A stretch of 64,000 bases of DNA from Anaerocolumna sp. MB42-C2 (lineage in GTDB: Bacteria > Bacillota > Clostridia > Lachnospirales > Lachnospiraceae), in contig NZ_CP133190.1 in the NCBI RefSeq assembly GCF_030913705.1, positions 5,171,501-5,235,500 of the forward strand. The letters run 5' to 3'. Position numbers and translations under genes: made by a program. Each line of letters begins with the position of its first letter. Position 1 is the stretch's first letter. Under the pieces are notes generated by a model. It was not told where the DNA came from. It made no database searches and saw nothing but the letters and a program-made list of their open reading frames with translations. Below are positions 1-7,796 of this stretch, in pieces.

Positions 1-24
1 ACTTTACATAAATAATATTTCTAT

Positions 25-53
25 TTATACTTTCCTTAATTACCTATTATAAT
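25..53 (+). promoter_or_regulatory. Probable promoter of the PRD regulator
   Basis: A perfect TATAAT lies at 48-53. The hexamer 17 bases upstream (TTATAC, 25-30) is a poor -35 box, so the promoter may need an activator. The assignment rests on the -10 alone. Confidence 0.4.
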
Positions 54-100
54 GGGTTATTTATAAAAATATACAAGAGCTAAGATAAGTACTTAACTGT

Positions 101-173
101 AGCATAATATGCCACTGCGGATAGTGACCAACATGGCGTAGCATATGCCATTAACTGTCTGTTGGACGGTTAA
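101..173 (+). promoter_or_regulatory. Structured 5' leader of unknown class
   Basis: About 240 bases separate the -10 box from the regulator's start codon. Two foldable segments lie in it: ATAT-GCCA at 107-114 can pair with TGGC (134-137) and ATAT (143-146), and TTAACTGTC (151-159) pairs with GACGGTTAA (165-173) around a 5-base loop, with one G-T wobble. No U-tract follows, so it is not a plain terminator. I do not recognise a known riboswitch class. The rest of 1-291 is AT-rich without an ORF. Confidence 0.3.
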
Positions 174-291
174 TTAGAAATCATTCGGAAAAATAGAAGT
201 GAAAAAATTGAAACTTTTTTAAATAGGAAAAACCTAATAAGAAGTAAGGATTCCCATATAATCAAGCTGAAAGAAGAGAGGAGGGCTGTTT

Positions 292-2406
292 ATGAAGTTG
301 ACACCGAGGAATAAAAAGATGATATTACTTCTTATAGAAGAGAATAATTATATAACGGTACGTTATATCGCTGAGATGGTAAATGTAAGTTCGAGGACGG
401 TCCTCCGGGAATTGATTCATATAGAGAACTGGCTGAACAACAAGGGCATTGTACTGGAAAAGAAAAAAGGCAGCGGAATTCGTATCAATTTACGGGATAA
501 AGAAAGAGAAGTTTTGAAAAATGAGATAAAGAGTGAGAAAGCGGATCTGGTTTATTCGCCGGAGCAAAGGCTTACTTTATTAAAAGCAGAGCTTTTAAAA
601 AATTCCGGAATAACCAAGCTTTATACCTTAACCAAGTTACTGGAAGTTACAGAAAGTACCATCAGTACGGATTTGGACAAGCTTCGTACCTGGATGGACA
701 AATTTAGTTTAAAGATTAATAAAAAACCTGGGCTTGGGGTATACGTGGAAGGTAATGAAATATCTGTCAGGAGCGCAATCATTACCCTAATTTATGAACA
801 GGTCCATGAAGCGGAATTAATCAATATCATATTTAATAAAACAATAGAGACCTTTAATCTGGATTTAATTAAAACCAGAATAAACCGGGGGATTCTTGAT
901 ATAATGGATATTAATAATCTGGTACTGGCCAAACAGCTACTTAAGAATGTGGAAAATCAGATGGGCTGTCAGTTTGCGGATAACTCTTATATCGCACTGG
1001 TAATAAGAATTAGTGTGACATTGCACCGGTGTCTTATGAGTATGTTTATCAATGATATCGGTGATTTGGAAAAGAATGTACCTAAGGATAAACTATATAA
1101 CATGGTAAAAGAGTGGTTTATTTCCCGTGAAAAACCTCTGTCCTATACGGTCCCGGATGAAGAAATCAAATATCTTGTAATTCATATCAGAGGTGCCGAG
1201 ATACAGGAAAGGCAGGGGCGTGATTATAAGCAAGATATAAAAGACCTTAAGACTTTGGAATTGACAAAGGAAGTTATTTATATTGCCGAAAGGGAAACAG
1301 GTATCTATCTTGAGGATAGTGAAAAATTGCTGAAGGGCTTGGCAGTGCATCTTAAGATGGCTATATACCGAATAAAAATGCACTTGGATATTATGAATCC
1401 CTTATTAGAGGATATTAAGGACATGTATCCCGATTTATTTCAGACGGCCGAAAAATGTGCTTCATTTATTGAAGAAAAAGAAAGTATTATTGTACCAGAA
1501 GATGAAATCGCATATTTGGCCACTCATATCGGAGCGGCAGTGAAAGAAGAAAAAAGTAAAACTCTTCAGCTATACCGTGCGGTAGTTGTAAGTACAAATG
1601 ACATTGGTGCAGCTCAGTTGCTGGTATCAGAAATTGAACGGGTATTTCCTAGTATCCGGATCTCTTCGATTATTTCCGTTATGGATATGGATATTGCCCA
1701 GTTAACACAAAAACATATCGATTTCATTATTACCACAGTAGAACTGCAGGTTTCAAAACTTCCGTTCATACTGGTAAATCCTATATTAAATGAAGCGGAT
1801 AAGAGGCATATACGGGATGTATTGGATAACTTTTTGCCGGTAAATGTAAATTACGGCAGGTTAAGAACAGCCCAGTTTAAAGAAAAGTTAGATAAGTTAA
1901 AACGATATAGCAGTTATGTTTTGCAGTTTATAGATAATTTTCTGTTTATTGAACAGGTTTCCGCAAATAATGATGAAGTCTTAAATCATTTCATCAGTCG
2001 GTCCCTGTCAAAAGGAGCCGAAGACAGGCTTCAGATAGAAACGGATATGCGAAATAAGGAACAGAAAGGTACTGCGATTCTAAGCCGGAAGAGAATGGTT
2101 CTATATCACCTCCGGTCAAAGTCGGTAAGGGAACCTGGTATGACTGTCCTGCGGCTTAAAGGATCTATTGAAAGTACGGATAAAAGCGGGAATGTCCAAA
2201 AAGCAGATACGTTCATTGTTTTGTCAATACCAGCAGATACTGATAACAGTGTACTCGAATTAATAAATGAAATAACCAGAAAAATTATCAGCAGTGATTT
2301 TTCTATGACATTAAAACAATCTGGAAGAGAAGAAATAATCATTGAAATGAATGCAATTTTAGATAATTTAATTCAAAGCAAAGCACTGGAAACTAATATT
2401 AAATGA
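292..2406 (+). CDS. PRD-domain transcriptional regulator with PTS EIIB- and EIIA-like domains (LicR/MtlR type)
   Basis: A 704-residue modular regulator. In order: a winged-helix HTH of HTH_11 type (about 8-60, ISSRT-like recognition region 'NVSSRTVLREL'), a second Mga-like helical region (about 85-165), two PRD domains (about 190-300 and 310-415) with all four expected histidines ('TLHRC', 'VIHIRG', 'AVHLKM', 'ATHIGA'), an EIIB-like domain (about 425-515) and an EIIA-like domain (about 560-700) with a histidine near 606 ('LYHLRSK'). The N-terminus is a DNA-binding HTH rather than the RNA-binding CAT domain of BglG, so a transcription activator is likely. The EIIB-like domain has 'VVVSTNDIG' where active EIIB proteins carry a cysteine, so that phosphosite is missing. 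Ribosome site GAGGAGG precedes ATG 292. It lies just upstream of ptsH-ptsI, which would phosphorylate its PRDs; that it controls them is inference. Confidence 0.85.
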   Translation: MKLTPRNKKMILLLIEENNYITVRYIAEMVNVSSRTVLRELIHIENWLNNKGIVLEKKKGSGIRINLRDKEREVLKNEIKSEKADLVYSPEQRLTLLKAELLKNSGITKLYTLTKLLEVTESTISTDLDKLRTWMDKFSLKINKKPGLGVYVEGNEISVRSAIITLIYEQVHEAELINIIFNKTIETFNLDLIKTRINRGILDIMDINNLVLAKQLLKNVENQMGCQFADNSYIALVIRISVTLHRCLMSMFINDIGDLEKNVPKDKLYNMVKEWFISREKPLSYTVPDEEIKYLVIHIRGAEIQERQGRDYKQDIKDLKTLELTKEVIYIAERETGIYLEDSEKLLKGLAVHLKMAIYRIKMHLDIMNPLLEDIKDMYPDLFQTAEKCASFIEEKESIIVPEDEIAYLATHIGAAVKEEKSKTLQLYRAVVVSTNDIGAAQLLVSEIERVFPSIRISSIISVMDMDIAQLTQKHIDFIITTVELQVSKLPFILVNPILNEADKRHIRDVLDNFLPVNVNYGRLRTAQFKEKLDKLKRYSSYVLQFIDNFLFIEQVSANNDEVLNHFISRSLSKGAEDRLQIETDMRNKEQKGTAILSRKRMVLYHLRSKSVREPGMTVLRLKGSIESTDKSGNVQKADTFIVLSIPADTDNSVLELINEITRKIISSDFSMTLKQSGREEIIIEMNAILDNLIQSKALETNIK

Positions 2407-2450
2407 GTTATGTCATATGTGAACCGGACATAACTCATTTTCTTTTTCTT
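2402..2450 (+). terminator. Rho-independent terminator after the PRD regulator
   Basis: AATGAGTTATGTC pairs with GACATAACTCATT (13 bp) across the stop codon, followed by a T-rich tract. It separates the regulator from ptsH transcription. Confidence 0.8.
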
Positions 2451-2477
2451 TACAGGAGCTTTATTTCTAATTATACT
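2449..2477 (+). promoter_or_regulatory. Promoter of ptsH-ptsI
   Basis: TTTACA (2449-2454), 17-base spacer, TATACT (2472-2477): a good sigma-A promoter placed immediately after the terminator. Confidence 0.6.
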
Positions 2478-2543
2478 TTTTTTACAAGAACTTAATAGTT
2501 TTTTACATTAATTGCTGGTACAAACAGGAAAAGTCCAGCTTAT

Positions 2544-2579
2544 AAATATCAATAGTAAATTGAAAATTAATTGATATTT
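2544..2579 (+). promoter_or_regulatory. 10-bp inverted repeat upstream of ptsH
   Basis: AAATATCAAT (2544-2553) and ATTGATATTT (2570-2579) are perfect inverted repeats with a 16-base spacer, ending 28 bases before the ptsH start. It could be an operator for the neighbouring PRD regulator or a hairpin in the mRNA leader. The arms are seen directly; the role is inferred. Confidence 0.4.
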
Positions 2580-2607
2580 CTATCAAATGAAAAAAGGAGA
2601 GAATACT

Positions 2608-2880
2608 ATGCAAAAAGTAACAGTAACCGTAACAAACCCGGTAGGATTGCATGCCAGGCCGGCAAGCCAGCTGACCAAGCTTGTAAAAGGATTTGAATGT
2701 GATATTGAATTTTATAAAAATGGGGATGCCACCAAAAAACACCAGCCTAAAAGCATTTTATCCGTAATGGCCTTAGGAGCTGTAAAGGGGGATGAACTGA
2801 CCTTTGAAGCAAACGGAAAAGACGAAAAAGAAGCAATCAAAGCAATTGAAGAGTTTGTAAAGAGTGGTTGCGGGGAATAG
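2608..2880 (+). CDS. ptsH: Phosphocarrier protein HPr
   Basis: A 90-residue cytoplasmic HPr that carries phosphate from enzyme I to sugar-specific EIIA proteins. 'GLHARPASQL' contains the active-site His15. The regulatory serine of 'KSILSVM' is Ser49 rather than the usual Ser46, because the loop before it ('NGDATKKHQP') is about three residues longer than in Bacillus HPr. Because His15 is present, it is HPr and not Crh. An in-frame ATG at 2587 exists, but AAAAGGAGAG sits between it and ATG 2608, so 2608 is the start. ptsI follows after 10 bases, forming a ptsHI operon; a promoter is visible at 2449-2477. Confidence 0.95.
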   Translation: MQKVTVTVTNPVGLHARPASQLTKLVKGFECDIEFYKNGDATKKHQPKSILSVMALGAVKGDELTFEANGKDEKEAIKAIEEFVKSGCGE

Positions 2881-2890
2881 GAGATAAGGT

Positions 2891-4597
2891 ATGAATACCA
2901 TAAAGGGAGCACCCATTTCACCTGGGATAGCAATCGGTAAAGTATATTTAAAAAAGACAGCTTTGGAGGAAATATCCTTTACAATGGCGGAAAACAAAAA
3001 AGATGAAAAGAAAAGATTCCAGGATTCCAGAAATCTGGCAGTAAAACAAGTGGAAGAAATTTATCAGGAAATGCTTCGTTCAAAGGGTGAACAGGAAGCT
3101 TCCATATTTTTAGCCCATATAGAAATGCTAAATGATACGGAATTTATTAATGGCGTAGAAAATATCCTGGAGGAGTCGGGCTGTACTTCGGAATGGGCAG
3201 TTAAAACGGTAAGGGATAATTTTGTTGGAATTTTTGAATCCATGGACGATGAATACATGCGGGAAAGGGCAATGGATATCAAAGATATCAGCGGCAGGGT
3301 AATACGGATACTGAAAGGAAATGACAATGAGGAATCTCTTAAGCTTACGGAACCGGTAATTATTATATCGGATGATCTCGCACCCTCCGATACGGCGCAG
3401 ATGAAACCCGAGCTTGTTTTAGGAATCATTAATGAAACTGGCGGTCCGACTTCCCATGCAGCCATTATAGCCAGGATGCTTGGCATCCCTTTCTGTATCT
3501 GTCCTAAGATTACTATTTTAGTAAAAAACGGTCAGATGCTGGCTTTCGATGGGGAAGAAGGGAAGATAGAGCTGGAAGTAACGGAGGGAATCCTTAAGGA
3601 TTACCGCAGGAAACAAGAAGCTTTTCACCAAAAGAATCTTCAACTGGAAAAGTTAAGAGGTACAAAGTCCATTACTAAGGATGGCTATGAGATTTTACTG
3701 GCAGGAAATATCGGTGCCCCGAAGGATGCGGATAAAGTACTGCAGCAGGACGGACATAGTATCGGCCTGTTTCGAACAGAATTCCTATACATGAACAGGA
3801 AGGATTCTCCGACAGAGGAGGAGCAGTTTGCTGCATATAAAGAAGTTGCGGAAAAAATGCAGGGTGAACCGGTGGTTATCAGGACCTTGGATATCGGCGG
3901 AGATAAGGAAGTTGATTATCTTAAGATACCAAAGGAAGAAAATCCGTTTTTGGGTTACCGGGCTATCCGCCTCTGTCTGGACCGGATACCATTCTGGAAA
4001 GTTCAGTTAAGGGCCCTGCTTCGTGCAAGCGTATTTGGAAATATCCATATTATGTTTCCTATGATCGTATCCATGGAGGAACTTCTAAAGGCAAAAAAGA
4101 TATTAGAAGAAGTAAAAAGAGAATTAAGAAGAATAAAAATTGACTTTAATGAAAAGGTACCGGTTGGAATGATGATGGAAACACCTGCAGCAGCTCTGAT
4201 GGCAGATGTATTTGCAAAAGAAGTTGATTTCTTTAGTATTGGAACCAATGACCTCATCCAGTATACCATGGCGGTTGACCGTATGAACGGGAAGGTTGCC
4301 CATTTATATTCACAGTATGATCCAGCGGTACTCCGTTTGGTTCAAAAAATCGTAGATAGTGCTCATGAAAACGGAATATGGGCTGGAATCTGCGGCGAAG
4401 CTGCTGCGGATAAGGCACTGATCCCATTCTGGGTAGGTTTGGGATTGGATGAACTTAGTATGTCGCCGGTTTCTATACTTCCCACAAGAGAGAAGATCCA
4501 AGGGCTTTCAAAAGCGGATTGTGAGAATTTAGTGGAAAAAATATTATTACTACGAACTGGAAAAGAAATAGAGGAAACTTTAAGAAACTACAGATAA
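2891..4597 (+). CDS. ptsI: PTS enzyme I (phosphoenolpyruvate-protein phosphotransferase)
   Basis: A 568-residue enzyme I that transfers phosphate from phosphoenolpyruvate to HPr, the first step of PTS sugar import. The N-terminal HPr-binding and phosphohistidine domain carries 'GGPTSHAAIIAR' with the active His at 189, the canonical position. The C-terminal PEP-binding TIM barrel (about 255-540) shows 'GLFRTEFLYM', 'RTLDIGGDK', 'FFSIGTNDLIQYT' and 'GICGEAA' with the proton-donor cysteine. Length is normal for the family (about 570). It is translated with ptsH. In-frame protein-like sequence continues after the stop (see 4598-4756). Confidence 0.96.
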   Translation: MNTIKGAPISPGIAIGKVYLKKTALEEISFTMAENKKDEKKRFQDSRNLAVKQVEEIYQEMLRSKGEQEASIFLAHIEMLNDTEFINGVENILEESGCTSEWAVKTVRDNFVGIFESMDDEYMRERAMDIKDISGRVIRILKGNDNEESLKLTEPVIIISDDLAPSDTAQMKPELVLGIINETGGPTSHAAIIARMLGIPFCICPKITILVKNGQMLAFDGEEGKIELEVTEGILKDYRRKQEAFHQKNLQLEKLRGTKSITKDGYEILLAGNIGAPKDADKVLQQDGHSIGLFRTEFLYMNRKDSPTEEEQFAAYKEVAEKMQGEPVVIRTLDIGGDKEVDYLKIPKEENPFLGYRAIRLCLDRIPFWKVQLRALLRASVFGNIHIMFPMIVSMEELLKAKKILEEVKRELRRIKIDFNEKVPVGMMMETPAAALMADVFAKEVDFFSIGTNDLIQYTMAVDRMNGKVAHLYSQYDPAVLRLVQKIVDSAHENGIWAGICGEAAADKALIPFWVGLGLDELSMSPVSILPTREKIQGLSKADCENLVEKILLLRTGKEIEETLRNYR

Positions 4598-4756
4598 ATT
4601 CTGCTGGTAAAGACTGAAAGAATACCCTATGATACTAAGAATATCAACACAGTAAAAACTGCATTGATGGGACCCTTATCTGGTATTTCAGCAGACTATA
4701 TCGTGGATGATTTGCTGGAGGCATATTACATGATCAAAGAAAAAGTGTATCAATAG
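4598..4756 (+). pseudogene. Possible gene remnant in frame after the ptsI stop
   Basis: The frame of ptsI stays open for 52 codons after its stop and reads like protein (contains 'LMGPLSGISADYIVDDLLEA' and 'YYMIKEKVYQ'), ending in TAG at 4754-4756 just before a terminator. Enzyme I is already full length, so this is not a normal extension. No ribosome site or start codon is convincing and I do not recognise the family. It may be the 3' end of a deleted gene or a chance open frame. Confidence 0.3.
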
Positions 4757-4759
4757 TAT

Positions 4760-4800
4760 AAGGATGGCAGTGAAGTCTTAAAAGCTACGCTGCCATCCTT
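4760..4800. terminator. Terminator after ptsI
   Basis: AAGGATGGCAG (4760-4770) pairs perfectly with CTGCCATCCTT (4790-4800). It lies between convergent ptsI and the MATE gene. Confidence 0.7.
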
Positions 4801-4807
4801 ATTCATG

Positions 4808-4835
4808 AAGAAGAATTGGTAAGCCAATTCTTCTT
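4808..4835. terminator. Second hairpin between the ptsI and MATE genes
   Basis: AAGAAGAATTGG, loop TAAG, CCAATTCTTCTT: a perfect 12-bp stem three bases past the MATE stop codon on the minus strand. The T-tract is weak, so termination efficiency is uncertain. Confidence 0.6.
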
Positions 4836-4837
4836 GT

Positions 4838-6166
4838 TTAATATTGATATCGTTTTCTCTGTCCAATAAGAAATAATATGGCCACAGTAAAAGCCATGAC
4901 TTCTGCAAAAATGATGGAGTACCAGATACCGTCAATCCCAAATAATAATGGAAGTAAAAGAACTGCCATGATCTCAAATACAAGGGTTCGTAAAAACGAA
5001 ATAGTGGCGGAAATTAGAGCGTTATTTAGCGCGGTAAAAAAGGATGAACCAAAGATTGCAGCCCCTGCAAACAGGAAGGAAAAAGAGTAGATGAAAAATC
5101 CCCGCAGCGTAATGGAAAGCAAATCTTCATCATAACCAACAAAAATGGCAGATAAGGACCTTGCTGATAACTCTGCAGATACAAACATTCCTATTGAGAA
5201 AATACTTATAATTACTATACTTTTTTTCATTACATTTTTTAATTCGGCATGATTAGCTGCACCAAAATGATAGCTGATGATTGGAGCTGTACCAATGGAG
5301 TAACCTATAAATACTGCGAGGAAAATGAGATTAACATACATTAACACACCATAGGCTGCTACACCGTCCGCACCGGCATACTTTATAAGCTGGATATTGT
5401 ATAACATACCTACGACAGACATGGAAATATTACTCATTAATTCGGAAGAACCGTTAGCGCATGCCCTTAGGATCGCTTTCCCATCATAGTTCGTTTTCGT
5501 TAAACGAAGAAGACTGCTGTTAGGTGAAAGAAAATATGCAAGAGCTGCGCCGCCACCTATAAGCTGGCTGATTGCCGTGGCGACTGCAGCTCCCATAAGT
5601 CCCTGTTTAAGCAAGCCGACTAAAATTGCATCCAAAAGTATATTAGCAACACCTGAAGCAACCGTAACAAATAATCCAAGCTGTGGTTTTTCGGCCGTAA
5701 CAAAGAAGCTTGAAAAAACCATTTGTAAAATAAATCCTGTCATACCAAACAAAACGATACGGCTGTATTGTACACAGTTGTTTAACATCTCACCTTTTGC
5801 TCCTAAGAGGGAGGCAATCTGTGGTATAAAAATTATACTGATTATTGTTAGAAAAATACCAGAAATAATTGAAACGTAGACTAATAGCGAGAACTGGCGG
5901 TTGGCCTTTCCTAAATGGCCCTCACCCATTGTTTTGGCAACCAGTGCACTGCCTCCTGTGCCGAACATAAAGCCAATTGCGCTGAGAATCATATTAAAAG
6001 GCATGATAAAGTTAACTGCAGCGAAGGGTATTTTACCAACAAAGTTAGAAACGAAGAAACCATCTACTACACCATAGATCGATGTAAACACCATCATGGC
6101 AATAGATGGAATCGTAAATCTTATTAATTTTTTATAAGTGAAATGATCTGATAATTGAATTTTCAT
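4838..6166 (-). CDS. MATE-family multidrug efflux transporter
   Basis: A 442-residue integral membrane protein with about 12 hydrophobic segments in two homologous halves, typical of the MATE family of Na+- or H+-coupled drug and metabolite exporters. Family-like stretches include 'IPSIAMMVFTSIYGVVDGFF' near the N-terminus, the glycine-rich 'FMFGTGGSALVAKTMGEG' and 'YSIGTAPIISYHFGAAN' in the second half. It lies 12 bases downstream of a MarR regulator on the same strand, so the two form an operon under the promoter at 6659-6687. Substrate cannot be read from sequence. MarR pairing suggests induction by a toxic small molecule. Confidence 0.9.
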   Translation of the reverse strand: MKIQLSDHFTYKKLIRFTIPSIAMMVFTSIYGVVDGFFVSNFVGKIPFAAVNFIMPFNMILSAIGFMFGTGGSALVAKTMGEGHLGKANRQFSLLVYVSIISGIFLTIISIIFIPQIASLLGAKGEMLNNCVQYSRIVLFGMTGFILQMVFSSFFVTAEKPQLGLFVTVASGVANILLDAILVGLLKQGLMGAAVATAISQLIGGGAALAYFLSPNSSLLRLTKTNYDGKAILRACANGSSELMSNISMSVVGMLYNIQLIKYAGADGVAAYGVLMYVNLIFLAVFIGYSIGTAPIISYHFGAANHAELKNVMKKSIVIISIFSIGMFVSAELSARSLSAIFVGYDEDLLSITLRGFFIYSFSFLFAGAAIFGSSFFTALNNALISATISFLRTLVFEIMAVLLLPLLFGIDGIWYSIIFAEVMAFTVAILFLIGQRKRYQY

Positions 6167-6178
6167 ATTAATATTCCT

Positions 6179-6616
6179 TTATAAAGTCGCTGCTTTTTTC
6201 TTGAGTACTGATAAAAACCGCTCAGTTAAAACAAAGTATAATTCTTGTTCCTGCTCTGAAAATGTACTGAGAGCTTCGTTTTCAAATGTTATCAGTCGAG
6301 AAACAGTTTTTTTAGTAATTAATTTACCTTTTTCTGTAAGGAAAACCATTTTCTTTTTGCCGCTAAATGATTCTAAATAAACAATACCGTCAGCTTCCAA
6401 TTTACGAAGAGCTGAGCTGATAGTTTGCTTGCTTGCTCCTGACAGTTTTAATATATCGCTAAGTAAACAGCTTTCTCCAAAGTTGCAAATCGTATATAGA
6501 ATCATCATGGCACTGTCTGATAACCCTAGTTTTTGGGAAAGCTCATGATAAGTATTGTCAAGCTCACTTATCAAATAGTTGAATCTCTTCATACTGCTGT
6601 TGAAATATTCTTGCAT
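6179..6616 (-). CDS. MarR-family transcriptional regulator
   Basis: A 145-residue winged-helix regulator of MarR type, acting as a dimer on DNA. The HTH is about residues 50-90 ('LLSDILKLSGASKQTISSALRKLEADGIV') followed by the wing ('SFSGKKKMVFLTEKGK'). Ribosome site AAAGGAGGA precedes ATG 6616. It is the first gene of an operon with the MATE exporter. Its promoter is embedded in a perfect 16-bp inverted repeat (6637-6680), which is most simply its own operator, giving autorepression relieved by a ligand. The ligand is unknown. Confidence 0.92.
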   Translation of the reverse strand: MQEYFNSSMKRFNYLISELDNTYHELSQKLGLSDSAMMILYTICNFGESCLLSDILKLSGASKQTISSALRKLEADGIVYLESFSGKKKMVFLTEKGKLITKKTVSRLITFENEALSTFSEQEQELYFVLTERFLSVLKKKAATL

Positions 6617-6636
6617 AATAGTGTCCTCCTTTCACT

Positions 6637-6680
6637 AAGTCCGAAATCGTACAAACACAGTATAGTACGATTTCGGACTT
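6637..6680 (-). promoter_or_regulatory. Operator: perfect 16-bp inverted repeat
   Basis: AAGTCCGAAATCGTAC (6637-6652) and GTACGATTTCGGACTT (6665-6680) are exact reverse complements with a 12-base spacer. One arm fills the spacer between -35 and -10 and the other covers the transcription start region, as expected for a repressor operator of the MarR gene. Confidence 0.85.
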
Positions 6681-6687
6681 ATGTCAA
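6659..6687 (-). promoter_or_regulatory. Promoter of the marR-MATE operon
   Basis: On the minus strand TTGACA (6682-6687), exactly 17 bases, then TATACT (6659-6664): a near-consensus sigma-A promoter. Confidence 0.9.
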
Positions 6688-6689
6688 AT

Positions 6690-6913
6690 AGTTATTTTTT
6701 CTGATTTTTCTTATATAATTATTTTTTCTGTTTTCCTACTGGGTATTGGGCTTATCTTTATTTTTTATCAGGAGAAATAAAAAAACACTTACTGTTCACA
6801 AATTGGTGTTATTAACACTGGTAGAAGTCGCTGTTTTGGCATTCTTTAGTTTGTTCCACACTTTAAAGGCTGCAGACAATGTAACAATTTGCCACTTTAT
6901 ACATAATATATAG
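6690..6913 (+). other. Gap with broken hydrophobic reading frames
   Basis: No intact gene. Between about 6711 and 6778 one frame reads as a hydrophobic helix ending in TAA ('VFLLGIGLIFIFYQEK'), and from about 6770 the next frame continues with basic then hydrophobic residues ('KLVLLTLVEVAVLAFFSLF') to TAG at 6911-6913. This looks like a frameshifted relic of a small membrane protein, but no start codon or family is recognisable. Confidence 0.25.
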
Positions 6914-6962
6914 GGAAATTGTAAAATAATAGTGAATTAATGTAATTATGGAGGTAGCGTTT

Positions 6963-7439
6963 ATGAGCAAATTTAAAATGAAAAAAAATAAAGATAAATA
7001 TGTTTCTGCGTATTGTAATTGCAGCAAAATATTGAAAAAATTCCACAGTTTAATATATGAAGCCGAAGAACTTTATAAAAAAAGTGATGCAATTATTGAT
7101 ACGAAAGTTGTTGAAGCAATTTACATTGCTACAGAAAGCCTTGAAAGAGCTTTTGAACTGGGTGGCCAAGGTGAAGAAACTGAAAATAACGCCTATAAAA
7201 TGCTTGATAAAAGCGAATGCGGTAATACTTGTGATAAAAATTCTACCGAATGTAAAGAACTTGATACGAAAGCTCAAGAAATGTTTTCTCTTGAATCAGA
7301 TTACCTTACTCATGCTTTAAATTCATTAAAGGATGCGCAAAAAGATATTCAAATATCTATGGTCGAAAGAAAAATCGGATACAAACTTAGAGATCAATAT
7401 AAGAAATGTATTCATAGTAAAAAGTCAACATCCGACTGA
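6963..7439 (+). CDS. Hypothetical protein, lysine-rich, helical
   Basis: A 158-residue protein that I do not recognise. It is highly charged, opens with a basic stretch ('KFKMKKNKDKY') and is predicted mainly helical by composition. Five cysteines are present, including 'YCNCS' and 'SECGNTCDKNSTEC', and may bind metal or form disulfides. No signal peptide or membrane segment. The longer frame begins at 6948, but GGAGG at 6950-6954 lies inside it and is correctly spaced for ATG 6963, which I take as the start. It stands alone, with decayed sequence on both sides. Codon use is very AT-rich compared with neighbours. Confidence 0.65.
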   Translation: MSKFKMKKNKDKYVSAYCNCSKILKKFHSLIYEAEELYKKSDAIIDTKVVEAIYIATESLERAFELGGQGEETENNAYKMLDKSECGNTCDKNSTECKELDTKAQEMFSLESDYLTHALNSLKDAQKDIQISMVERKIGYKLRDQYKKCIHSKKSTSD

Positions 7440-7660
7440 AACCAAAATAGTTAATTAGTAGTCAGTGACTTTTTCAATCATCCGCCGGACAAGCTGCAGG
7501 TATTCGGCCAGGACTAATAGCTGCTTTTGCAGAAAAGGACCTATGTCGGCAATGCATTTTTCAGTTCATATCGACCGATATTATCCAGCAAAAGCAGCTG
7601 CTTTTATCACGAACGCGTTAATTTTACTTGGAATCTGAGGGTATTCTTTTCATGTAAAAA
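7440..7660. other. Gene-free stretch with a palindrome and a short open frame
   Basis: AGCTGCTTTTGC (7519-7530) is repeated inverted at 7588-7599, and AAAAGCAGCTGCTTTT (7590-7605) is a perfect 16-bp palindrome. A frame from about 7467 to 7618 is open and protein-like ('AGQAAGIRPGLIAAFAEKDL') but has no start codon. It may be a relic of a lost gene; I cannot assign it. Confidence 0.25.
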
Positions 7661-7666
7661 ATATGA

Positions 7667-7744
7667 TATAATTATATTATTCAACCAGTTGTAAACGAAA
7701 TAAAAACAGCGGATACGTCCGAGAGACGAATCACTGGCCGTTTT
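7667..7744 (+). promoter_or_regulatory. -10 box and hairpin leader of the alkyltransferase-like gene
   Basis: TATAAT at 7667-7672 has only a poor -35 upstream. The transcript would begin with an interrupted hairpin at 7703-7744 (AAAAC and GAT/CGTC on the left pair with GACG/ATC and GTTTT on the right). No terminator-like T-tract follows closely. Function unknown. Confidence 0.35.
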
Positions 7745-7796
7745 AAGTTTGATTCCGAAAGATAAATTTAAAGGTTGATAAGGAGATTCGTTTGAT

